Source: Adiantum capillus-veneris (Eukaryota; Streptophyta; Polypodiopsida; Polypodiales; Pteridaceae). From it: a DNA stretch of 64,000 nucleotides. A program made the position numbers and the translations under genes. Below the pieces are notes generated by a model that saw only the letters and a program-made list of their open reading frames with translations, did not search any database and was not told the origin of the DNA. The DNA lies in assembly GCA_014529385.2 (NCBI GenBank), contig CM043949.1, forward strand, positions 148,345,850-148,409,849, written 5' to 3'. Within the stretch, counting starts at the first letter, position 1. Every line of letters starts with the position of its first letter. Of this stretch, positions 54,967 to 64,000 are shown piece by piece.

Positions 54967-56883
54967 CTATTGTGGAGTATATCTGCATGTAAACTGCCTG
55001 CGTATACCATGCATTCGCAAAAAATCTGAAAAATCATTGGAGAAGTACTCTCCCCCTCCATCTGACCTCAATGTCTTGATTTGCATATATGTCTCCTTCT
55101 CAATCATGACTTTGAAGTCTTGAAAGTGACCAAACACTTCACTTTTGTTACGCATGAAGTAGACCCATACTTTCCTTGTATGGTCATCAATGAAAGAGAC
55201 ATAATACCTGCAACCATGTATACTTGCAGTATCGGTTGGACCCCAAACATCTGTGTGCACCACCTCAAGTGGCTTTTTCCATACATTGCGCTCATGTGGA
55301 AATGAGCCCTTTGACTGTTTTCCAAAATGGCATGCTGCACACACTTTATGCGTACCATCCACCTTGAATTTGGCCAAACCTTTTACAATCTGTTTTGATT
55401 GCATGTTGCGCAATCTCTGCTCATTGACATGGCCAATGCGTTTGTGCCAAATTTCAACATCAGCTACAATACCTGTTACCTGTGCAAATAATGCAGCTTT
55501 TACCTCAGGCATGTCTACATTCAGCATAAACATTCTACCCACACATTTGCCCTCTGTGATCAGCTTACAACCATTGTGGAAATCTTCTATATAACAACCA
55601 TTTGGATTGAAGCGAACCTGCAAACCCTGCTCAACCATTTGTCCAACAGAAACAAGATTCTTTGTAATGTTTGGGACAGGAAGTACATCTACTAAGTACT
55701 TTGATTTCCCACTCTTCGTATTTAGAGGTATGTCCCCTACATGAGCAATGGGGTGAGCTGTGTCATCTCCTGTCTGCACATAGCCTGACCCATCTAGTTT
55801 GCGCATATCTCTAAACCACTCTCCACGAGACGTCATGTGATTAGAGGCACCTGAATCCACATACCAAACATCATCTTGGGTGGAATTCTCTACAATCATT
55901 GTATTCATTACATGTTGCATAACAAACATGTGCTCGTTTTTGCTATCATCTGCATCTCTGCTAGTAGATGCATAGTTTCCCTGTTCTCTCTTTCCACTTG
56001 CTTTTCCCTTTGGACAGTCACGTGACATGTGGCCTCTTTCACCACAAGTCCAACATTCTCTGCTATCTGGAGTATGTTGCTTCCTGCTTGATCCTGCACC
56101 ACGACCTCTTTGACTCCCCGTGCCTTGAGATTGGTTTCCTCTGCCACCTGTATTGTTTTGATTTGATTGACCTTCCAAAAATTGGCCCCTGCAACCCCTT
56201 GGGCCTCGACCACGACCTCTACCTCTACCTCTGTTGGAGTTAGAATAGAAGGCCTGTTCAGAATTATTTTTGCCATGAGAAGAAGATGTATCAAGGTTCT
56301 TCTCCTCAAGAATAAGCATAGAAATCAAATCTTGGAACACGGGGATGTCATCTCTTGTATTCATGGAAGACCTAAAATGTACATACTCATCTCCTAGACC
56401 ATCCAAGCATGCACGGATAATGTCATCGTCTTCCACTGAGACTTTAATAGATCCAAGAGCCTCAATGATACTCTTGATCTTCAAGGCATAATCATTGATT
56501 GAGAGGTTGTTCCTCTTAACCTGATTTAGCTCCGACTTTAGTTGAAGCTTCCTGGCCTTGGTGTTCACCTTGAACACTCTGCCTAAGTTTCTCCATGCAA
56601 TGGCGGGGGTTTCAGCATCCTGTAGATAGCCCATCATGCCATCTGTGATGCTCATAGAAATCCAATACATCACTTTGCTCTGGCCTTGTTGCCAGTCCCT
56701 CAAAGCTTTCCTTTGTTCTGCTGTAGCATTTGCCTCGGGAATCTCTGGTTCCTTTTCATTGTCTCCTTCTACATAGTCCCAATAACCTTTTCCTTTTAGG
56801 AAATTTGTTATTCTGAACTTCCATGCAGGGTAGTTATTTTTCTCAAGCTTCTCAGTAACAATCTGACTGAAACCGTCAGACAT
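54967..56883 (-). pseudogene. Copia-2 gag, protease and integrase core
   Basis: 638 open codons from ATG 56,883 (MSDGFSQIVTEKLEKNNY). Gag: RRDWQQ-like helix near residue 62, then ARKLQLKSELNQVKRNNLSI and FRSSMNTRDDIPVFQDLI, a long Gly/Arg-rich stretch (residues ~218-265), CCHC knuckle CWTCGERGHMSRDC at 277-290. Protease: WYVDSGASNHMTS, D-S-G-A near 343. Integrase: His in IWHKRIGHV, Cys in VCAACHFGK, Asp in VHTDVWGP near 545, Asp in LRSDGGGEY near 608. It ends at a TAG four codons before the catalytic Glu region. Confidence 0.97.
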
Positions 56884-57148
56884 CTTGAAGCACTAAGACA
56901 AAATAGCTGCAATCTGCAAAAACCTGCAAATTTGCTGAACCTGCTATTGTGGTACCTGTAACGCTTTCTACACTCAACGAGTGTCCACAATCAAGCGTAC
57001 ATACAACCACTGTACTTGTACAATAAATCTCTGTATACTGCACTTTGGAGACCTGTTCAAAAACTTGTGCGAAACTTGTACGGTCGTGGATTGCGAACGA
57101 AGGAATTGTGATGCTCTTGCTCTCTTAGCCTCTCTTGCCTGCACCAGG

Positions 57149-57159
57149 CTCTCATACCA
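57149..57159 (-). promoter_or_regulatory. Copia-2 primer-binding site
   Basis: The minus strand reads TGGTATGAGAGC directly after the LTR, one base from the tRNA-iMet complement. The leader to gag is about 265 bp. Confidence 0.92.
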
Positions 57160-57478
57160 TGTAAAGAATGAGGATGCAAGAGAGCTACACAAGACAATCA
57201 CAAAGCACACAGAGATGGAAAGCTTCTTCTTCTTCTCTAAAAAGAGACTACAAAATGACTAAGTGCTAAAGCTGAAAAGTAGCACATATGTACATGCGGT
57301 CACTAAGTGTGAACTCGCTAGAAGCGTACTAGGCTGGTACTATAAGTGTAGTCCAACTGTAGAATCACTGGCAGAGATCCTCCGTGTCGGTCACCTAACA
57401 CGCCAGTGAGTAAATGTCGTAAGCGGCCAAGACCTGTAGTGGATGCCAGCTCAAGGTGTAGAGCTCGACATCTCAACA
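57160..57478 (-). repeat. Copia-2 5' LTR
   Basis: 319 bp, same ends as 52,245-52,563. The minus strand runs TGTTGAGATG to CTTTACA. Confidence 0.95.
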
Positions 57479-58271
57479 TTATGGAGGTTTAAGTCCAAGG
57501 TGGTTTGAAGTTCCACCACTTGTCCAAGCTAGATCTATTAAAACATTCTATCTCTATTGTTTGAAGTTCAATTTGTAAATGGAGTGTAGGTACTATGTTT
57601 ACTAGCATGGATGGTTTGGGGTAGAGGTCCACCACTTGTCCAACCTACTTTCCATTGTGTTTTTTAGGTTTTAGCCCAGGTTGATTTGAAGATCCACCAC
57701 CTATCCAAGCTAGATATATTGAACAAATCTATCTCTATTGTTTCAAAGTGAGTGTGTGAATGGAGTGTAGCTACTTTGTTTACTACCATGGATGGTTTGG
57801 GAGAAAGCTCCACCACTTGTCCAAGCTACTGTCTATTGTGTTATGGAGGTCTTAGCCCAACATTGTTTGAAGGCCCACCACCTGTCCAAGCTAGTTCCTT
57901 TGAAATAAGCTATCTCTATTGTTTCAAGGTCAATGTGTGAATGGAGTGTAGCTAATTTTTTTATTACCATGGATGGTTTGGGCCAGAGGTCCACCACTTG
58001 TCCAACCTACTATCTATTGTGTTATTGAGGTTTTAGCCCAAGGTTGTTTGAAGGTCCACCACCTGTCCAAGCTAGCTATATTGAATAGTCCTACCTCTAG
58101 TCTGATCACGTGGATGGTTTGGGGTAGAGGTACACCACTTTTCCAACCTACTAACCGTTGAGTTATAGAGGTTTTAGCCCATGGTGGTTTGAAGGTCCAT
58201 CACCTGTCCAAGCTATCTCTATTGAATAGTCCTATCTCTAGTCTGATGACATGGATGGTTTGGGGTAGAGG
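57479..58271. repeat. Satellite array, segment 4 (start of higher-order copy a)
   Basis: Five monomers that match, one by one and with the same private variants, the monomers at 60,605-61,395. Examples are the AAAGCTCCACCACTT monomer, the CTCCTTTGAAA-type junction and the two short monomers with TCTAGTCTGATCACGTGG and TCTAGTCTGATGACATGG. Confidence 0.92.
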
Positions 58272-58632
58272 AATGGTGGGTGTGTAAGAGAGGTGTAAGA
58301 ATGGTCAAAGGATGTTCCCCCTCACAAAAGATAGGGACAACCTTTTTATTTTTGGCCTTCCATAACTCCTACATATGATCTCGGATTTGAGCGGAGATTA
58401 TAGATCCGCAATCTACACACCAAGATCTTTCCGTATATATGTTACATATATAGTTTTTCCTGCTAGAGTTTAAATTTCATTTTGCGAGGGAAATTTGTAA
58501 TTTAAATAAACTAGTTGGTTTGCCTATTTAAATTTGAAAACTATCCCTTGATTTCTTTCTTAATACTAGAGCTTTGACTCCCTTAAACTCCCAAATAAAG
58601 AGGCCCTCCTAGACCCCATTCTCTTCCTAATG
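58272..58632. other. 361-bp non-satellite insert in the array
   Basis: Unrelated AT-rich sequence between GGTAGAGG and CTACTATCC of the satellite. It replaces about 20 bases of the monomer, so it came with a small deletion. Its right end reads CCTAATG, like the right end of the TIR transposon at 49,782, but its left end does not match. No ORF. Identity unknown. Confidence 0.6.
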
Positions 58633-61600
58633 CTACTATCCTTGTGTTATTGAGGTTTTCCACCACCTGTCCAAGCTAGCCCAATTGAAAGAATCCATCT
58701 GTATTGTTTGAAGGTCAATTTGAGAATGGAGTGTAGCTACCTTGTTTACTACCATCGATGGTTTGGGCAGAGTATCATCACTTGTCCAACCTACTAGCCA
58801 TTGTGTTATGCGGGTTTTAGCCCTATGTGGTTTGAAGGTCCACAACCTGTCCAAGATCGCTCTATTGAATAGTCCAATCTCTACTCTGATAGCGTGGATG
58901 GTTTTGACTAGAGGTCCTACTCTTGTCCAACCTACTATCTATTGTGTTATGGAGATTTTAACCCATGGCGGTTTAAAGGTCCACAACCTATCCAAGTTGG
59001 ATCTATTGAAAGAAGCTATCTCTATTGTTTGAACTTTTGTCTGTGAATCAAGTAGAGCTACTATGTTTACTACCATTGATACTTTCCGATAGAGGTCCAC
59101 CACTTGTCCATCCTACTAACCATTGCGTTATGAAGGTTTTAGCCCAAGGTGGTTTGAAGATCCACAACCTATTCAAGTGAGCTCTATTGAAAGACTCTAT
59201 CACTATTGTTTGGAGGTTAAAGTGTGAATGGAGTCTAGCTACTATGTTTACTACCATGAAGGGTTTGGGATAGAGGTCCATCACTTGTCCAACCTACTAA
59301 CCATTGTGTTATGGAGGTTTTAACCCAAGGTGGTTTGAAGGTCCACCACCTGTCCAAGCTAGATCTATTAAATAGTCCTATCTCTACTCTCATAGCATGG
59401 ATGGTTTGGGGTAGAGGTCTAACACTTGTCCAACCTACTATCCATTGTGTTATTGAGGTTCTAGCCCAAGGTGGTTTGAAGGTCCACCACTTGTCCAAGC
59501 TAGCTCTATTGAAAGAAGCTATCTCTATTGTTTGAAGGTCAATGTGTGAATGGAGTGTAACTACCTTGTTTACTACCATGGATGGTTTGGGCAGAGGATC
59601 ATCACATGTCCAACCTACTAGCCATTGTGTTATGCAAGTTTTAGCCCTATGTGGTGTGAAAGTCCACAACCTATCCAAGCTCACTCTATTGTATAATCAT
59701 ATCTCTACTCTGATAGCGTGGATGGTTTCGGCTAGAGTTCCAAGTCTTGTCCAACCATTGTGTTATGGAGGTTTTATCCCAAGGCGGTTTGAAGGTCCAC
59801 CACCTATCCAAACTAGATATATTGAAATAATCTATCTCTATTGTTTGAAGATTAATGTGTGAATGGAGTGTAGCTAGTATAATTACTACCATGAATGGTT
59901 TGGGGTAAAGATCCACCACTTGTCCAACCTACTAACCATTGTTTTATGGAGGTTTTAGCCCAAGGTGGTTTGAAGGTCCACCACCTCTCCAAGCTAGCTG
60001 TATTGAAAATTCCTACCTCTATTGTTTGAAGATAAATGTGCGAATGGAGTGTAGCTACTAGGCTTACTAGCATGGATGGTTTGGGACAGAGGTCCACCAC
60101 TCGTCCAATCTACTTTCCATTGTGTTCTGGAGGTTTGAGCCAAGGTTGGTTTGAAGTTCCACCACCTATCGAAGCTAGATCTATTGAAAAAATGTATCTC
60201 TTTTGTTTGAAGTTCAATCTGTAAATGGAGTGTAGCTACTATGTTTACTATCATGGATCGTTTGGGTAGAGGACCATCACTTTTCCAACCTACTAGCCAT
60301 TTTGTTTTGCAGTTTTTAGCCCTATGTGGTTTGAAGGTCCACCACCCGTCCAAGCTCCCTCTATTGAATAGTCATATCTCTATTCTAATAGAGCGGATGG
60401 TTTTGTCTAGAGGTTCATTACTTGTAGAACCTACTATCCACTGTGTTATGGAGGTTTTAGCCCAAGTCGGTTTAATGGTCCACCACCTATCCAACTTAGA
60501 TATATTGAAAAGATCCATGTGTGAATGGAGTGTAGCTACTATGTTTACTACCATGGATGGTTTGGGGTAGAGCTCCACCACTTGTCCATTCTACTATCCA
60601 TTGTGTTATGGAGGTTTAAGTCCAAGGTGGTTTGAAGGTCAACCACTTGGCAAAGCTAGCTCTATTGAAAAAAGCTATCTCTATTGTTTGAAAGTCAATT
60701 TGTGAATGAAGTGTAGCTACTATGTTTAATACCATGGATGGTTTGGGTTAGAGGTCCACCACTTGTCCAACCTACTTTCCATTGTGCTCTAAAGGTTTTA
60801 GCCCGAGTTGGTTTGAAGATCCACCACCTATTCAAGCTAGATCTATTGAACAAAGCTATCTCTATTGTTTCAAAATCAGTGTGTGAATGGAGTGTATCTA
60901 CTTGGTTTACTACCATGGATGGTTTGTGGGAAAGCTCCACCACTTATCCAAACTACTATCCATTGTGTTATGGAGGTTCTAGCCCAAGATTGTTTGAAGG
61001 TCCACCACCTGTCCAAGCTAGCTCCTTTGAAAGAAGCTATCTCTATTGTTTCAAGGTCAACGTGTGAATGGAGTGTAGCTACTTTTTTTATTACTATGGA
61101 TGGTTTGGGACAAAGGTCCACCACGTCCAGCCTACTATCTATTGTGTTATTGAGGTTTTAGCCCAAAGTTGCTTGCAGGTCCACCATTTGTCCAAGCTAG
61201 CTCTATTCAATAGTCCTATCTCTAGTCTGATCACGTGGATGGTTCGAGGTAGAGGTCCACCACTTGTCCAACCTACTAACCATTGTGTGATGGAGGCTTT
61301 AGCCCATGGTGGTTTGAAGGTCCATAACCTCTCTAAGCTATTTGTATTGAATAGTCCTATCTCTAGTTTGATGACATGGATAGTGTGGAATAGAGGTCCG
61401 GCACTTTTCCAACCTCTTATCCATTGTGTTTTTGAGGTTTTATCCCAAGGTGTTTTGAAGTTCCACCACCTGTCCAAGCTAGACCTATTGAAATAATCTA
61501 TCTCTATTGTTTGAAGGTCAATGTGAGAATGGAGAAGAGCTATTATGTTTACTACCATTGATGGTTTGGGACAGAGGTCCAGCACTTTTTCAACCTACTA

Positions 61601-64000
61601 ACCATTGCGCAGAGGTTTTAGCCCAAGGTTTTTTGAAGGTCCACCACCTATCCAAGCTATCTCTATTGAAGAATCTATCAATATCGTTTGAAGGCTAAAG
61701 TGTGAATGGAGTCTAACTACTATGGTTACTATCATGAAGGGTTTGGGACAGAGGTCCATCAGTTGTCCAACCTACTAGCCCAAGCTGGTTTGAAGGTCCA
61801 CCACCTATCCAAGCTAGCTCTATTGAAAGAAGTTACCTCTATTCATTGAAAGTCAATGTGTAAATGGAGTGTAACTACCTTGTTTACTACCATGTATGGT
61901 TTGGACAGAGGACAATCACTTGTCCAACCTACTAGACATTGTGTTATGAAGGTTTTAGCCCTATGTGGTTTGAAGATCCACAACCTATCCAAGCTTAGCG
62001 AGGATGGTTTTAGCTAGAGGTCCTACTCTTGTATAACCTAGCATCCATTGTGTTATGGAGGTTTTAGACCAAGGCAGTTTCAAGGTCCACCACCTATCCA
62101 AGCTAGATCTATTGAAAGAAGCTATCTCTATTGTTTGAAGTTCAATGTGTGAATGGAGTCGAGCTACTATGTCTACTACCATTGATGGTTTGGGACAGAG
62201 GTCCACCACTTGTCCAACCTAGTAACCATTGCGTTATAGAGGTTTTATCCCAAGGTGTTTCCAAGATCCACCACCTATCCAAGCTAGCTCTATTGAAAGA
62301 ATCTATCAATATTGCTTGAAGGTTAAATTGTGAATGGAGTCTAGCTAGTATGTTTACTACCATGAAGGGTTTGGGACAGAGGTCCATCACTTGTCCAACC
62401 TACTAACCATTGTGTTATGGAGGTTTTAGCCCAAGGTGGTTTGAAGGTCCACCACCGGTCCAAGATCGCTCTATTGAATAGTCCTGTCTCTACTCTCATA
62501 GCATGGATGTTTTGGGGTAGAGGTCTAACACTTGTCCAACCTACTATCCATTGTGTTATTGAGGTTCTAGCCCAAGGTGGTTTGAAGGTCCACCACCCGT
62601 CCAAGCTAGCTCTATTGAAAGAATCTATCTCTATTGTTTGAAGGTCAATGTGTGAATGGAGAGTAGCTACCTTGTTTGCTACCATCGATGGTTTGGAGAG
62701 AGGACCATCACTTGTCCAACCTACTAGCCATTGTGTTATGCAGGTTTTAGCCCTATGTGGTTTGAAGGTCCACAACCTGTCCAAGCTTGCTCTATTGAAT
62801 AGTCCTATCTCTACTCTAATAGCATGGATGGTTTCAGCTATAGGTCCAACTCTTGTCGAACCTTTTTTCCATTGTGTTATGGAGGTTTTAGCCCAAGGCG
62901 GTTTGGAGGTCCACCACCTATCCAAGCTAGATCTATTGAAAGAAGCTATCTCTATTGTTTGAAGTTCAATGTGTGAATGGAGTGTAGCTATTATGTTTAC
63001 TACCATGGACGGTTTGGGGTAGAGATCCACCACTTGTCCAACCTACTAACCATTGTGTTATGGAGCCAATGTGGTTTGAAGGTCCACCACCTGTCCAAGC
63101 TAGATCTATTGAAAATTTCTACCCTCTATTGTTTGAAGGTAAATGTGTGAATGGATTGTAGCTACAAGGCTTACTACCATGGATGGTTTGGGGTAGAGGT
63201 CCACCACTTGTCCAACCTAATTTCCATTGTTTTCTGGAGGTTTTAGCCCAGGTTGGTGTGAAGGTCCACCACCTATCCAAGCTAGATCTATTGAAAAACG
63301 CTATCTCTTTTGTTTGAAGTTCAATGTGTGAATGGAGTTTAGCTACTATGTTTACTACCATGGATGGTTTGTGTATAGGACCATCACTTGTCTAGCCTAC
63401 TAGCCATTGTGTTATGCAGGTTTTATCCCTATGTGGTTTGAAGGTCCACCACCTATCCAAGATCGCTCTATTGAATAGTCATATATCTACTCTGATAGAG
63501 TGGATGGTTTTGGGTGGAGGTTCAACACTTGTACAGCCTACTATCCATTGTGTTATGGAGGTTTTAGCCCAAGGCGGTGTGAAGATCCACCACCTATCCA
63601 AGATAGATCTATTGAAAAATGCTATGTGTGAATTGAGTGTATCTACTATGTTTACTACCGTGGATGGTTTGGGGTAGAGCTCCACCACTTGCCCATTATA
63701 CTATCCATTTTGTTATGGAGGTTTAAGTCCAAGGTGGTTTGAAGGTCCACCACCTGTCCGAGTAAGCTCTATTGGAAAAAACTATCCCTATTGTTTAAAG
63801 GTCAATTTGTGAATGGAGTGTAGCTACTATGTTTACTACCATGGATGCTTTGGGGTAGATGTCCACCACTTGTCCAACCTAATTTCCATTGTTTTTTAAA
63901 GGTTTTAGCCTAAGTTGGTTTGAAGATCCACCACCTATCCAAGCTGGATCTATTGAACAAAGCTCTCTATTGTTTCAAAGTCAGTGTGTGAATGGATTAT
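58633..64000. repeat. Satellite array, segment 5, with ~3.1-kb higher-order units
   Basis: Head-to-tail monomers in two length classes: about 180 bp, and about 141 bp lacking the GTCAATGTGTGAATGGAGTG part. Each has two copies of a box GGTCCACCACYTGTCCAASC about 64 bp apart. Individual variants recur every ~3.1 kb: the TTATGGAGGTTTAAGTCC junction at 57,479, 60,605 and 63,713, and ACCATGAAGGGTTTGGGA at 59,255 and 62,362. Long open frames of up to 230 codons on the minus strand are a by-product of monomer lengths near multiples of three. The array runs off the window. Confidence 0.93.

Larger units (their letters stand above)
52245..57478 (-). mobile_element. Copia-2, complete Ty1/copia element inserted in the satellite
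   Basis: 5,234 bp, minus strand, 319-bp LTRs at both ends, perfect TTATG duplication (52,240-52,244 and 57,479-57,483), primer site and polypurine tract present. Order: LTR, primer site, gag-PR-IN-RT-RNase H, purine tract, LTR. The LTRs differ at a little over a dozen positions, so it is older than Copia-1. The polyprotein frame has about three stops and one frameshift. Confidence 0.97.

Noticed and set aside
58272-58632. A second copy of the TIR transposon
   Set aside because: Only the right-most seven bases (CCTAATG) agree; the left end and interior do not match.
57479-64000. The satellite as a tandem-repeat protein gene
   Set aside because: Open frames exist on both strands, shift between frames wherever a monomer has a one-base difference, and have no start or domain logic.
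1-64000. Host protein-coding genes, tRNA or rRNA genes
   Set aside because: Every coding region that I could assign to a family belongs to a transposable element. I saw no intron-exon gene structure and no tRNA or rRNA sequence, but small RNAs cannot be excluded by eye.

Overview
The window is repeat-rich nuclear DNA of a land plant. It holds several Ty3/gypsy LTR retrotransposons, including one with the dual RNase H layout known from the plant Tat lineage, and three Ty1/copia elements primed by a tRNA-iMet-like site. It also holds small TIR elements and a large satellite array with monomers of about 140-180 bp. I found no convincing host gene, rRNA or tRNA gene. Almost every coding region carries stops or frameshifts, so this is intergenic or pericentromeric-type heterochromatin. 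The species cannot be named from this sequence.

Layout. (1) 1-4.2 kb, minus strand: G1, a gypsy element with integrase, an added second RNase H, a degenerate first RNase H, RT, and a gag joined by deletion to a protease tail. (2) 4.2-6.7 kb: region upstream of G1 with two related ~70-codon ORFs and a TATA box. (3) 6.7-12.4 kb, minus strand: G2, a different gypsy element cut off inside RT, with its own copy of the paired ~70-codon ORFs upstream. (4) 12.5-25.6 kb, plus strand: G3, a gypsy element with ORF1, gag, PR, RT-RH, two H2C2 zinc modules, integrase, and a second retropepsin domain after integrase. A tail with four ~285-bp repeats, each carrying a 24-bp palindrome, follows. (5) 25.7-29.8 kb: a broken ~1,140-codon ORF (X) of unknown function, then a polypurine tract and an LTR. 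(6) 29.8-47.6 kb: G4, a relative of G3. It is split by Copia-3 (33,727-44,749), which is itself split by the young Copia-1 (35,220-40,771). (7) 47.65-64 kb: the satellite array, interrupted by a TIR transposon, a MITE and Copia-2 (52,245-57,478).

The insertion order is supported by target-site duplications. Copia-1 has a perfect CTTTC duplication, Copia-2 a perfect TTATG, and Copia-3 ACTGA/AATGA. Removing Copia-1 or Copia-3 restores an open frame in the element it interrupts. The satellite is organised in higher-order repeats of about 3.1 kb, seen three times between 57.5 and 64 kb.

The best candidates for something little described are: the retropepsin domain with a W-P-K repeat tail fused in frame after integrase in both G3 and G4; the duplicated H2C2 modules in the same two elements; the paired small ORFs upstream of gag in G1 and G2; the palindromic tandem repeat; and ORF X.
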